A DNA stretch of 64,000 nucleotides, taken from contig OZ234493.1 of assembly GCA_965153455.1 (NCBI GenBank), positions 35,888,213-35,952,212 of the forward strand, read 5' to 3'. Positions 34,601 to 46,988 of the stretch are shown one piece after another. A program made the position numbers and the translations under genes. The DNA comes from Sphagnum compactum. Lineage: Eukaryota; Bryophyta; Sphagnopsida; Sphagnales. The notes under the pieces are model-generated. The model saw only the letters and a program-made list of their open reading frames with translations, was not told the DNA's origin and made no database searches. Position 1 is the first letter of the stretch. Each line of letters begins with the position of its first letter.

Positions 34601-35016
34601 AAATTACATCTTACACCAATAACAAAAGAGTTTTAATGCGAACCTTGCCTCTGTAAATAAACTCTCATCATCTCATGTGGGAAGTTCATCAAATAAGTCA
34701 TGGACCCAAAACTTTTCATCCTCGGATTCTCATAGCTTCTTCCCCCCCATATTGCGTCTGCATTCCAAGACCAAATAATGTCAACCTTGTTCATCGTCTA
34801 CTTTTTCAAAAAAAATTGGCAACCCAGATAAAAGTTCACCCATTATGAATGGCCACTCTCATTGTTTCACTCTAATGAACATTTTCACTTGAATCCTTGT
34901 TGCTTTTGTCAATTGGAAAATGCTTGAATTCTGTGGGAGTAATGGTACCTTGATCACCATTGAAAGTATCCACATTAGGTTTTGTCAGAAGAGATATACC
35001 ATACAGGCTAGTTTAC

Positions 35017-35190
35017 TTGTCTTGATGAATAGGACCTCCAACTCAAAAGGATTTTGATTTTCTCAAAATGATCTAGAGGGCCCAGTTCCTTGATTGCCAT
35101 TTGAATTTGCACTGCCCCAACATTTGCTTGCATTCTACAATTCTCTTTCAGAATGACTACATAATTTACATTTTCAGGGGTAGGAAATTG
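35017..35190 (-). pseudogene. Exon-like block B of an unrecognised gene
   Basis: Reverse strand: after the acceptor-like GTTTGTAG, 58 codons are open, beginning QFPTPENVNYVVILKENCRM and continuing QANVGAVQIQMAIKELGPLD. They end at a donor-like CAA|GTAAAC. Length is an exact multiple of three and keeps the frame of block A. Composition is amphipathic and helical. I do not recognise the protein. Further forward (34690-35000), coding-like pieces such as TKPNVDTFNGDQGTITPTEF appear with stops, which suggests decay. Confidence 0.35.
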
Positions 35191-35439
35191 CTACAAACAC
35201 CAAGAATCATACGTCAATAACATTTTTTCTCCAAATCACTCCTTTTTTGCGACATCAGTCAATGTGGACATAGATGGGTTTTATAGGCAATACCAATTTA
35301 TCAACAACATGGACCATATATAACAAGATCGTACATTGTACATAATGCGAAAAATCTGAAAAAATCTTAAATTTTTATGGATTTCCAACAAAGCCTTGAC
35401 ACAAGGTAAAGTGAGACAAATGGACTATTGTGTGTGTAC

Positions 35440-35562
35440 CTTTTCAAGTCTGCCATGATCAAAGACTCCCAAAATAGTAGTAGAAAAATCAAACATCTGT
35501 TGCTCCATAAGTTCAACCATAGGTAGATATGCCAACCCCAACTCAACATCTGCCTCATACAT
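35440..35562 (-). pseudogene. Exon-like block A of an unrecognised gene
   Basis: Reverse strand: 41 codons from an ATG at 35562, MYEADVELGLAYLPMVELME, ending GVFDHGRLEK at a donor-like AAAAG|GTACAC. It is in phase with block B across a 249-bp intron-like gap (35191-35439). In-frame TGA lies just upstream of the ATG. It could be a decayed gene or part of a live small spliced gene; no domain was recognised. Confidence 0.35.
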
Positions 35563-35599
35563 GTTTCATGTGACCACACCCCATTCACAAAAGGCTTTA

Positions 35600-37420
35600 A
35601 GTGAGGAATTCAAAACACATACTGTGCATATATATTAGTTATTGCAAACCTCTCAATTCACAAGAAATGTACTGGAACAACACTCAAATTTTTAACATTG
35701 TTTATGTCATGCATAGTATATGTTAGTGTAATGTGTTATATATTAGTTAATGCACATTACACCACATTTACATGTGGTAAAGGACTTTTGAAATTTGAAA
35801 ATTTTGAAAAATACTTTGAATTTTTAAAATTTTAAAATTCTATATCTTTTTTATTGTGAATGTTTTTAAAATGTGGGTAATAGGTTACTAACATTTTATT
35901 TTTATTTTTACCATCAAAATTATGTTATTACAATAGTCCTTTACCTAGTGCTTTGTAAAATTAACCATAATTTGATGCAACACATGTTCAAATTCAAACG
36001 TCTTTTACTAAAACCAAAACCCAATATTTAATTTAATGAATTTCTAATTTGAATTCCTCAACATTCATATTAGCCATTTAGAAAAAATTGGAATGATTAA
36101 CTTAACTTTAAAATGTCCCAAAAAAAAAAAAAAGTAAAAAAGTTCACAATTTTCACCACTATCCAACATGGTTTTTGGTTCTTATGTGTGTACCTGCACC
36201 CTTTTGGGCTTTATAATTTTTTTGTGTGTGCCTACAATTAGAATAATCTCATATTAAAAAATAAAATTATCTAAAAATATTGAATATTACATAAATGTCC
36301 TTTTGAATCCTTTTAAAACTATATGTGAATTGTCTTAATTGCAATATTTTGTATAAGGAATCAAAAGGAATGCATTAAATAACATAATTGACTTCAACTT
36401 TTGTTTATGAATAAAAGTTACATCTTTGTTTAACAATGTTCATCAATTATAAGCCATATGATAATTTTGAAGGCCACAAAATTCCTTTTATAGGGTTACA
36501 TGGAAAAAGATTATTTCATTTGGCCATTTGGCTATTTTTTGTATACATTGGGCTTGAAATTTGTAGCCCCATGTGCATGTCATGTGCAGGAAGAAATCAT
36601 GCAAAAAATTAATTAAGTTGAATATATAAGCATTTTTTGCATTTATAGATTTACAACAAAATATTGATGCATAACAATGTACGCACATGAAAAATCATCA
36701 CCACCATATAATTACGTTACTTTGAATTGTTGGACTTATTCAATTAAGTTTGTTCTATGTAAAAACATTTCTTGGTAATAATGAAAAAAAATCCTATATA
36801 TGCCTATGGTTATTGGGGCCACCCAAAAAAATATTAAATCCACAATTATAAAAGTATAATTAATTAGTTAAATATTTTTATCATATTTTCATTCATAGAA
36901 TGGGGCTTAGTATGAGGTATCCCATTGTAGACTTTTATATAGTCGAATTGAAATTGAAGATCATGCTACAATATATTACATCCATAACCATACACAAACA
37001 ACATCCGCTACAATTTTGACACCTAAAAAACAGAAACCAAACACAAAATATCATCCGATTAAACATGTGGTTCCAACAAGTTGTGTTTTGCATGTGGATA
37101 AACCATTGATATGTAGTTTACTTTGATTTGGATGAACAAATTTAGTTTGTTAAAGATTCATAACCAAATTAACAAGTGGATGTGCTCATGTCTTTTATCG
37201 ATTAGACATCCAAATAGTTTTTGTTTTTGGCAATTTGTTGTTAGAATGTGATGAATAAAAATACCCTATGAAATGACCTTTTTTAAATATATATTTAAAA
37301 TAATATTACCTAAAAGTCCTCCCTCCTACCACATGTAGTGGCATTATTAACTATCATGATTATGCAATGTCAGTCGAAGACAACACATTGTTACTTTGTA
37401 CCATTGCCATCAACACAAAA
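35600..37420. other. AT-rich spacer, nothing recognised
   Basis: A weak symmetrical stretch GTAATGTG...CACATTAC-like lies near 35730-35780. An A run lies at 36118-36133. No gene or element end identified. Confidence 0.5.
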
Positions 37421-37467
37421 GGAAAAAGCAATAGTTGTCATTATCATGATACCTCAAGCGCATGATG

Positions 37468-37562
37468 CGCCAATCCCACTCATTCAATAAATCTATGTTC
37501 GCCAATCTTGCCATTGAATAAACATGCATTTGCCAATCCCATCATTGAACAAACCTCCTTTC
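37468..37562. repeat. ~32-bp tandem repeat, three copies
   Basis: CGCCAATCCCACTCATTCAA, CGCCAATCTTGCCATTGAAT and TGCCAATCCCATCATTGAAC start units at about 37468, 37500 and 37531, each followed by AA(A/C) and a variable tail. Confidence 0.75.
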
Positions 37563-38339
37563 ACCATACACCTTGTCACTAACCAAATGGCCATTTCCAA
37601 TCCTTGTTATTCAATAGAAATTAGATTGTTCGGGTCAAGATCCTTGCATTGTTGGATGTGTTAGTCACCAATTTGTACATACTTTTTGAATCTCTCTCCC
37701 ATTTGACCCCCCCAAACTTCAAAGCTCAAGAGTCAAAAGTTTTTGTCAAAGGCTTTAAGTATTATATTTTGTTTGAATCATGTTTGTGTGCAAATTCTCT
37801 TCTCTTGTTGGCAACAATAGTTTAAGGTTGGGATGGTTTAGTGTTCACATGATTGTAATTTGCATAATTGTGAAGCACAACAAGCAAGAATACCATTAGT
37901 AAGTTTGTACTTGATGCAATGTTGTGTTTGTTGTAAGTTTAGGATGAATGAAATGAATTGCAATGCACAACCTTAAGCAAGTCACAAAGCACATTTCAAT
38001 CAACCTCTTTTCCCTTTCTCTGTCCCTCTTATTTCATCTTGTTTTTTGTGTTTATGCATGTGGTATTAGGGTTATTATCTATTGCATTCTTGTAGTTCTT
38101 GTCTTTTGCATGTAAGGTTTGCCAATATGCAATGATTCTACTCTGTGTGCTTAATTTTTTGTAATTTAGGTTGTTTTTTAATGAACCTGAGCCCAATTCA
38201 ACTTCAGATTCATTGCCCCTTGTTGGATCTAGCACTCCAAAAGTTTTGAGTAGTACTCCAAGTTTGATTCCTTAATCAAGTAACAATTTTGATAAGAAAG
38301 ATGGAGAGGAGCATATTGATGTTCTTGAACCTTCAAGAG

Positions 38340-40260
38340 GTCTTCTAAAAAAGCCTATGTGTTTCAAGATAGATGGGCTTGTCATTTTCCATGTGTAGAA
38401 TCAATTGTTGGGGGAATGGCTTGGTCATTTAGGTTTAATGCATAATTTATAACAAGATTAGGGAAATATGAAATTGTTAATTCCCAAGCTTGACATGCTT
38501 TAAAAGCATGTTGGCCATTGAAAAACAACAATATAGCTACTTTGAGCATTTTCATTGGGGAAATTATTATTCCAACCAAGATGTAATAGATTGCAAAAAT
38601 TAAAAGATTTTCTATGAGTGTAATTTTGAGTCTATCATGACCTCAGTATAATCTGAAATTCATTTGAGGGTTTGGAAAAAAATTATTCAATTTGCTTTTG
38701 TTTTACACATTTTCCTGCATGAAAACCTATGTTGTATGAGTCATTGAGGGAGTTACTGTTGTTGCTAAAGGTCAAAAACACCTCACTAAAGCAATAGTCA
38801 AATAATAGTGGCTGGAAAATTGCAACGACCATGCACAATGTGGTCCTCTCCAACGCAATGTATGTTATTTCAAAGGCTAAATATGAAGTTAACTAGAGGT
38901 TAATTTCATATGTTGTCGTTAGTGGAGATGAAATGACCATTGTCAATGTTCAATTGTGGATTAGTAGCCATGTATGTGGGATGAAGAATTGGAAACATGT
39001 TTCAATTTTGTTGACACTCAAAAAGGTCGAGGCAATTGCAACCTTAAACAACATTAAGGGTGTTAGTTTGGATGCCATGGGTGGATATGGGGGCCTTATA
39101 GATGAAGCCATGGCCTCCAAATGGATTTGCCTTAAATGTGATAATGATTCAATGTTTCATGGCATTTGGTTTGGGGTGATTACACAAACAAGGGAACAAA
39201 TCGCCCTTTACCTTATTGGTGTGCATTGTGTGGCATATTAAACCAACCTAATTGTCTTGGTTTTGAGCAAGTTGTCCTTGGTTACACACATTGAAAATAT
39301 GTTATAATCCTTGTATGTGTTTTTCACATAGTCCAAAGAAGATATTCGAATTTGTGAACCTACCAAAATGTCGGAAACAAAGGGTTTGAAGTTTTTGTGC
39401 AATGTTAAAACTTGTCAGATATCACTACTTAGTTCTTTGAAGGTAGGTGTTACTGGAATACAAATCGCTTGTTGTTAATATGCACATGAATGCACCAAAG
39501 AGGAAGTTTGTTTAAGAATATATATATATATAGATATTTAATGTGATTTGGAGCTAGTTTTAGGGTTGCCATGCACCTTTCCAATGTTGGAAATGGTGCA
39601 CACTTTGATCAAATTTGTTCAAAGATGAGATGTTTTAATTATTTGTGAATTCGTTGATGCGTTGAAATTGGTAGAGTTCAAACTATCCGCTTTATGTTGA
39701 TCCACTTTGTACATATGATGATTTTGATATCAATGAATTCATTATTGTTTTTGAACATCGAGTGTGTAGTTGCCCTTCACTTGGGTTTCACTTGGGTTTC
39801 ACATGATTTCAATGGTAATTTTTACTTGTTGCCATACTTGACCTTTAGCATTGGTGGCCAAAATTATGAACTCCATCATTGTGGCACTAGAAGAAAAAAT
39901 TTCATTTGCAACCAATTTTTCTAACTAAATATTATCATTTGCAACTAAAAAGTAGTTGTCCACAACATTTTTTAATTGCAAACAATACTTTTTAGTTGCA
40001 AAAATTGGTGCAAATAATGATTTTTCTTCTAGAAGGAGGTTTTAATGGAGTTTATGTTCATGTGAATTTGACTAATCATTGTGCCATGCTTGAAATAATG
40101 AAGGTTGCATGTTCAAAAGCTTCAACAAACTTGTGTGTTGAGTTGTTTCGATGGTTCCTTGATGCTGATACCATGGTAGCCCTTGGCATGGTGTACCCAC
40201 AATATTGATTATGTGAAAAAAATATGTTAATAACTTCCTCCCCATCAAAATCAAATTAAG
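38340..40260 (+). pseudogene. DUF4371/ZNF862-like (hAT-related) transposon-derived pseudogene
   Basis: A nearly full-length but dead gene can be followed through many frameshifts and stops. In order: FQDRWACHFPCVESIVGG (about 38360), PKLDML.KHVG (about 38485), ESLRELLLLLKVKNTSLK and NNSGWKIATTMHNVVLS (38740-38860), then the open stretch 38933-39241 ending IGVHCVAY. After that come HSPKKIFEFVNLPK, TKGLKFLCNVKT, LLEYKSLVVNMHMNAPKRK (to about 39510), CDLELVLGLPCTFPMLEMVH (39550) and, past a nested MITE, MVALGMVYPQY near 40175. This order matches the plant 'zinc finger protein 862-like'/DUF4371 proteins I know, which are related to hAT transposases. The family's usual QWIS, GADG, MAH and TRWISM motifs are changed or broken. 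No introns or terminal repeats were identified. Confidence 0.82.
39891..40028. mobile_element. 138-bp MITE nested in the DUF4371 pseudogene
   Basis: The ends are long imperfect inverted repeats, about 40-48 bp: left AAGAAAAAATTTCATTTGCA..., right on the opposite strand AAGAAAAATCATTATTTGCA..., both continuing CCAATTTTT and .AACTAAA. CTAG flanks both sides (39887-39890, 40029-40032), as a target duplication or as part of the termini. With the left flank it reads CACTAGAAGAAAA, which would fit CACTA-type MITEs, but the right end lacks CACTA. It interrupts the pseudogene reading between HHCGT and FNGVYVHVN. Confidence 0.72.
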
Positions 40261-42130
40261 GTTGCATTTTGTTTTCATAAGAAGATAAGGGGGGTGTTGT
40301 GGTTCTTGGGCTTTTGGATTCAAGGTTGTTGGATGTGTAAGCTTCTTACTTCAAACTCACATGAATCATAACGTTGAGGTAGTGATGCAAGAATGATAGA
40401 TGTGAACCCAATGACTCAAATGTGTTTGAAAATCTTCTTCATTTTTGGTTTAGGAACTAAATGAGTAGATGAAGGTTGTAGACATAGTCATGGTGCAAGT
40501 GTTGGGTTTGGTCATGGATAAAAAGACCTTCAACAACTTAGCTTACATGAAAAGTAGGTTGTGTAGTTGATTAACCACACATTTCGACTTGTGTGTGTGA
40601 ATGTTCATGTATAATTTCTACACAATTTCTACTTTTCCATTTGATGTAGCCATTGCAACATTGGAAGGAAGTTTGCATTAGGTACCTAGTAGATTGTTTG
40701 ATTTGTCTAGAATCATGGTTTTTTTAAAAACTACCAATTGCATCTTGTGAAGGCAAAGTTTTCTTTTGAAATGCTTATATTTGTTTTTCCAAAAATGCAA
40801 ACTTGTATGATTTTTGTATGCATTATATGAGTTTAGGAAAAAAATTTAAGTCTAGTTATGAAAGCCATCCCTGTTGGGTTGTGTGGATGTTGGGTTGGAT
40901 GTCTCAAAATTGGGAGTTGTTTGTGGGATGTTTATGTGGGTGCAAAACTCTTCTATTACATGGGCAAGACCTTTCAAAGTTGGGTTCAATTCCCTTGGAG
41001 GAAATGTTTATTTGTGTGTGTGTGTGTGTGTGTATGAATTTTTAAATCTAATAATTTGAAGTGTAGCCCATGCATCTACCTTGCATTCATGCTCATCGCA
41101 ATTTTGTAGACATGGCCACATATTGAACAAAAAATTGCCACAACTCTCAAACACCTAAAACCAATGTTACTACCACTATCAAAATAACATAACCAAATTT
41201 GTTACCCTAAACTCAAATTCTATGACCAAATCTGCGACCATTCAACAATAAAATAGCTTTGATACCATTAAATGCTTTTTCCTCTATAGCCAAATATGTA
41301 GTCAAAAAACAAAGTTATCACAAAATGAGCTCCAATGTCACTACAAAAGCAACCAATCTAGCAATTAAATTATGTGATTTTGAAAAAAAAACACTTCATA
41401 TATATGCCATAGCTATATCACATATTAAGCTTTCCATTTCTCATTTTTTTGTTGTGGACGAAAACATATCCATTTTGTGTGTGGATAAAAAAGGTGAGAT
41501 GTAGGGTGAAAACATCCTTGGGAGGTACCATTATGAACCCCTTTACTATAATCAAAGGAAAGTTGAACCCGATTTAAAATGTCTAATTGTTTCTACTTAT
41601 ATGTTTTAGTCTATTTGCTTGCACCATGTGGGCAATGTCTTCCCTACGATGAACACACCTATAAAATTTTATAAACACCTATACACCTATATTATGTATT
41701 GGCATTTTAAGAATTTTCAATCTTGACCTTTTATCTTCAAATGCCCTTCAAATTACATATGATTTGTTTTTTCTTTTATCTAGTACATGCCAAGGGGAAT
41801 GGCCCCAATTAGTCATTGAGACAGTAAAAGGTGATAATAACTATTCATTGTGTTCCTAACATTGATGGCCCTTTAGGACTCTTTGTTCATTTATGCAAAA
41901 ACCTCGATTTTATGATTACATTTGTGATTACATTTGAAATCATATAAGCCACTCACAACTACATGACTATGAAATCAACCATATTCGTAGCTTATGCCAT
42001 CTAGTCATAAACATGGTTGTAGTTGTAAATGTCAATCCATGTGGCCTCCATGAATGTGGTCCTATTGAACATATGATTAAATACATCATTAGACATATGA
42101 CTATAGATATGACATGTGGTCCTTACTCAA
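40261..42130. other. Spacer, nothing recognised
   Basis: A (GT)10 microsatellite lies at about 41013-41033. Short ORFs (for example 41259-41504) have no recognisable domain. Confidence 0.5.
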
Positions 42131-42139
42131 ACTAGCATA

Positions 42140-42500
42140 GCCTAGTCTAGCTACCATACCTATCTACCCACCTACCTACTAACCTAGAAAATTCTAAACA
42201 TAAATTTAACCTCGTTTAACTTAACTTAGCCCCCCAAGCATGTAAATAGGTTTTTAAGTATAAAAAGTTGAACCTCTCACATCCATAATGAAAAATCAAT
42301 TCTTTAATCAATGCATTGCACATTCACACTTATAATTTTTGTCAACATATGATTATGAATATGTTTATTTTGCATCTTTTTACATTTTCTATATGTAAAT
42401 AGGCATGAAGGAAGGTAGGAGGTAGGCGGCTTGTAGGTAGGTAAATGGTCAATATTTCAATACACTTTTAGTTGCAACCTACTAATATAGTACCTACTTA
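42140..42500. repeat. CCTACCTA / TAGGTAGG islands
   Basis: A CTACCTACTAACCTAG cluster at about 42150-42190 and TAGGAGGTAGG...GTAGGTAGG at about 42415-42440 lie in opposite senses, as in dispersed repeat copies A and B. Possibly another eroded copy. Confidence 0.45.
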
Positions 42501-43430
42501 CCACCTATTTTCACTATCGCAACCTTAACATTGGGTTCGCGACTAAAAGTGAAGTCCAAAGGCCCATGAGGGCAAGAGTGTGTTTAGGTGCGAAACAAAC
42601 TTTCACAAATGAGGGAAAGTGCAAGGGATTAAGCCCAATGACTCCCAAATGCACTCCCACTTTGGAAGTTGCACTCGTGTGGGAGTTGTGAATGTTCAAA
42701 GCCTTGGTTGGAAAGGTAAACAAGCACCAAATTGGGCCCCCAGGACACCATTAGAAAGGTATTGAACCTTAAATGCTTCAAATGCCCTTTCATTGTTCAT
42801 TTAAACCTGATTTGCATGAGTTATGATCAAAAGAAGGGGCAGGAGTCAAATTGGGAATTTGACTCCCGACCACAAATCCCTTGAAAGCAGGGGTCAAATG
42901 AGGTCCGATTGGAACATGTTATACACGATTGAAAATATATTTTCAAGGGCTATAAGATATTGCCCTCACACTTTTTCAAAAAAACTTAATTTTGAGAAAG
43001 ATATGAGCATCCAAAGTTTTGGGACAGAAAGAGTCCCAGTTTTGAGACTCCACTTGGGAATCCCAGGAAATAGTGATATTTGGATGTAATCCCCATGGAG
43101 AGGCACATAGTATATTATAGGGAGGGGAATGGTGCCTCCTCCCGAAAGTTGCAGGCCGTGTGAAGCTTGTGTTTGAGATTGTTCTTACTAAATCTGCCGC
43201 ACCACTTCCATTCGATTTACATTAATCGTCCTCTTTTGTTGGTTGTGTAGGTTGATATCATCTTGAACTCTTGCTTGTGAATTCCTCCTAGTTCCATCCC
43301 AAAGCTCTAGCACGCCCTCCTACCCCTGAAGTGTTACGACTTAAAAAGCATGCCTCAACTCTCTTCTTTTTCTGTTGTTTCGTTCTAGGACCCACCTTTG
43401 GGTTCCTTGAAGAGTTTGGGGGCACGTCAT
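42501..43430. other. Spacer with a short perfect hairpin
   Basis: GGAGTCAAATT GGG AATTTGACTCC at about 42842-42866 is a perfect 11-bp stem with a 3-bp loop. The surrounding ORF at 42823-43089 (88 codons) has no recognisable domain. Confidence 0.5.
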
Positions 43431-43434
43431 TCAC

Positions 43435-43620
43435 CAATTTACATGCATACCTACAACCTACCTATAATAATTATTTACCTACTTATCGACGTACCTATTA
43501 CCAACCTACATAGGTTAGGCTTGTCTAACCTACCTATCCCCAACCTACCTAATATAGCCTAGGCTAGCCTACCAAACCTTATAACCTAACCTATTTACTT
43601 TAATGTACCTAACTTACCTA
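43435..43620. repeat. ACCTACCTA-rich island
   Basis: Dense degenerate copies of CCTACCTA, AACCTACC and TAGCCTAGGCTAGCCTA. It accounts for the Tyr/Pro/Thr-rich end of the ORF at 43331-43513. Confidence 0.65.
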
Positions 43621-43639
43621 GCTTTAATTTATGCATTAA

Positions 43640-45480
43640 TAGTTTGATTCTGATATATAACAATTAAATTAACCTCAAAATGATCAATATTACATAGGTA
43701 ATCGTATTTATGACTATGATCATTAATTATAAAGGCACTAATGTAATTTGATTGTAGTCCTTGATTGTAAGGTCATGTAATCATATATATGACTATAATC
43801 ATTATTTGTAATGTATTGTAATCATGTAGTAATAAACATGATAGAGATTAATTGACCCTACCAAGGACACGTCTGCCATGACTATATGATTAAAAATAAG
43901 ATAGTAACAAAAATGTCTTTGTCTTGAATGTTAGATTTTGGCATAATGACAACTAAATAATAATTGCTTGAATCAAATATTAATTAAAGGAATCCAATAG
44001 AAGGGCATCTCCTAAAAAGAGGCTGAGAAAAAAATTATGAAACTACAAGAACTTTTTGTGTTCTTGACCAAAAGAACCATTTGAATGACATTTTTGAGAC
44101 TTTTTCCTAATGCATTCGTTGCCCACATCAAAATTCGAATTTTTATTTATCTAATTAGATTTTCAAATATTATAAAACTTGAAGAATGTATTCATAAGTG
44201 TTTTTTAGCAAAAAAAAACCTTTCATAAACGTGACATTCATTGTCTTTAAAGTTCAATGTGTAACAAATTGAGAGTGTCAAGTTCCTACTGGTACCACAC
44301 AATGAAACTTTTGCCTCCCCACCACTATTGAATAGGTGATGGATGTAAAGGATGTTGATTATGTGTAGCAATCAGCTTAAGGCCATTAGTTATTGGAACT
44401 CGTAAACATTGTCAACTATCTTTCAAAACTTTCCTCTCACTAATTATCAAGTCCACCACATTGTGTGTATTTTTGGAGGACCTTGCATATAAGCTTGTGT
44501 TTGTTGCTAGTTGTGATATTTGTTGTCACCAATTAAAGATATCTATGTAGTAATGGAGGTTGTTTGTGGCATTGAGCTTTCCCAAACCATCTAGTGCCCC
44601 TTACTATGCACTTAGCACTATTTGAAAGGATGCATTGAGGTGGTTTCATAACGTTTAGACCTATGATACAAGGGGTATTGAAAATTGAACACTTGTTGCA
44701 ATTGAAAATTGAATAAAATCAAAACTGGAAATTTTAAGGAAATTGGGGCTTGTTTTTGGTTTTGGTAAGCCCTCAATTAGTGGGTTGTATGGAGATGATT
44801 TCATCAATTTTAAACCTAAGATGTGAGAGATATTGAATTTTGAACAGTATTTTCATTGGGATTTTGTCAACTAAATTACAAAAACTAGATTTGAAAGGAG
44901 AAATTAATTAAGTAATGAATTCACACTTAGGCCAATGGCATAGGCCACATTAGTACTATGCAAAGGATATCATCCGTACAAATGAGAAGCCAACAATGTT
45001 ATGAAATAGTTGGGTTGATGATCATGCCCAAGAGTACTTAGCCAAATTTGGCTAGAGGTTAAAGGGGGAAGTAGAAAACTTTAAGATTCCTCTTATAATT
45101 TGGTGACTTGTAAGAAGCTATTCTTTAAATATGGTAACCTTAGATTTGTTTTCCCTCATAATATTGTACAATGACATACACTTGAACACCTCATGTTCAA
45201 TTTTATTTTATTTGCTGAAATGATTCAGTTGAACACTCCAAAATTAATTTATTAGGATTTGAACACACACACAATGAATCAAAAAATCAACTCGAACTTA
45301 CCATTGACTTACTACAACTTGAACTTATCATTGAAAAATCGATAATTATATGACATTTTGAACAAATCTTGCAAAGAGTTGGTGGGATTTGAGCACTTTT
45401 TTGTCCAATAATTTTCTGATTTTTTGAACTCTTTCCAAATGATTAATTAGTGTTCAAGTTTATAGTATTGGATAGTGTGG
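43640..45480. other. AT-rich spacer, nothing recognised
   Basis: 43640-43870 has repeated ATGACTATGATCATTAAT-like words. A short stretch at 44335-44400 (GGATGTAAAGGATG.TG.TTA...AAGGCCA) resembles 26678-26725, hinting at a small dispersed repeat. Confidence 0.4.
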
Positions 45481-45484
45481 TGGC

Positions 45485-46048
45485 TTGGGCCCATTTTTTC
45501 CAAAAGAACTCCTTTGTACCTTTTGCGCCTTCCTTCTTTTCTTTCTCTCTCGTTATATATGGTGTAAAAACTTGCCCAAAAAAATAGATTGGAAGTCAAT
45601 ATTCTTGTACCTTTTCAGGTTTGACCACATATATATATATATTAGCCCATCAAGAGTCAAGGAAATTATTTGCATGTCCATATTGAAATTTGGGAACTTG
45701 AGGCAATTGGGTAGGCTATATCTAGGGTCTATATTTTATTATTTTTTGATTTCCACCACTCAATATTTAATAAGTAATTTATCAATCACTTACCTTGTCA
45801 ACAACTCTCATGTGTATTACTATAACTCACTTAAATTGTTGAATAAAGTCCTCGAGACCTTGTTAGTTGTAACTAAGAAGAATTGTGACGACGAGGATGA
45901 AAACAAAAATTGTGCAATATTTCTTTTCTTTTCAAAAAATGAAATAATAATTATTCAACACTTGAGCACCAAACCCAAGAAGGTACTATGGTATCTATAT
46001 AAATATAAATTATGTCCTAGTATTGTTGAAGACCATACAGCCACCTGA
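45485..46048 (+). CDS. 187-codon ORF, doubtful
   Basis: After the transporter exon this is the longest open frame in the window. It is rich in Phe, Ile, Tyr, Leu, Lys and Asn, as expected from AT-rich DNA, and includes a (TA)n stretch encoding YIYIYI. Hydrophobic segments at residues 8-25 and 78-105 could be read as membrane helices, and an acidic run NCDDEDENKN follows at about 140. I see no family similarity, promoter or splice context. Immediately downstream (46060-46200) a reverse-strand stretch KMVGEMEAHNSSALEDLNCE also looks coding-like. Chance ORF is the default reading. Confidence 0.15.
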   Translation: MGPFFPKELLCTFCAFLLFFLSRYIWCKNLPKKIDWKSIFLYLFRFDHIYIYISPSRVKEIICMSILKFGNLRQLGRLYLGSIFYYFLISTTQYLISNLSITYLVNNSHVYYYNSLKLLNKVLETLLVVTKKNCDDEDENKNCAIFLFFSKNEIIIIQHLSTKPKKVLWYLYKYKLCPSIVEDHTAT

Positions 46049-46404
46049 CAACCTTGGGTAGTAACTAGCAGAGTTCTTCAACAAATCTCAAAAGCATGGG
46101 ATTGTTTAATAGCACGACACACACCCATGATTTCCTCAATTCGCAGTTTAGATCTTCTAGTGCTGAGGAGTTGTGGGCTTCCATTTCCCCGACCATCTTA
46201 GAGTTCAAAAGATTGTACCCAATTGAGAGTGCTTAGAAGCACGACATATGTTGTTAGCATATGTTGTTGTGAACGGTAAAGTAAAGTTGTGTTGTTTTCA
46301 GAAGCTTCGAGACAAAAAGCTGACAAAAAGAACATAACTGGTTATGTACTCAGATTACTTACTAATGGACATATCAAATTTTGAAAGATGTGAACATGAG
46401 TCAA

Positions 46405-46425
46405 TAAACCCTAAACCCTAAACCA
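46405..46425 (+). repeat. Telomere-type (CCCTAAA) block 1
   Basis: Two and a half CCCTAAA units. Such short blocks occur as telo-box promoter motifs or interstitial telomeric repeats in plants. Confidence 0.85.
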
Positions 46426-46965
46426 TTGTTGTGTGTGGTCATGAGTCAAGACTCCATATATGATATGATGCAAGCTTTTTAGTCTGCACCCATGTCTTCA
46501 ATTGAAGAAATTGACATCCTTCCTTACTAACCATGTGATTAGGGTTCAGGATGAGATGGATGTCAAGATGCCATTTCCTCAGGGCCATTCATTGCAGACT
46601 ACCATAGTGTACATGAGTGTGGCTTGGGGGCGTAAATTAAATTATTTTTTGTTATTTTGTTGAAATTTTGAATCTTTCTACTTTGTTGGCCTACCTACCC
46701 TATTTGAACATGATATAAAAAAAATCTGGTGATTTGTCTGAATTTTGTTTTTTTTCCCCAAAATATGGTGATATAAATCCCCAAAAACCACTATTAAATT
46801 TTTTTTAATTAAAAAGTTTTCAGCAAGTGCCCCAATGTTCACCATTTAAAAAATAAAAAAAAAGGAGACTGCAGGTACTACTACTGGGTTCCAATTGCCA
46901 GCAGGCTTAACCCTAATGGAAGTAGTGGGCCACCAAGGTCAGTTTTTTGGGAGCCACAAGCCCTC

Positions 46966-46988
46966 AACCCTAAACCCTAAACCCTAAA
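46966..46988 (+). repeat. Telomere-type (CCCTAAA) block 2
   Basis: Three CCCTAAA units, preceded by CCCTCAA. The DNA around it (46860-47040) is less AT-rich than the surrounding spacer. Confidence 0.88.

Noticed and set aside
40975-41000. tRNA-like B box (GGGTTCAATTCCC)
   Set aside because: No matching cloverleaf; probably a chance match in spacer.
45485-46048. 187-codon ORF as a confident gene
   Set aside because: AT-driven amino-acid bias, a microsatellite inside the frame and no family similarity; kept only as a low-confidence entry.
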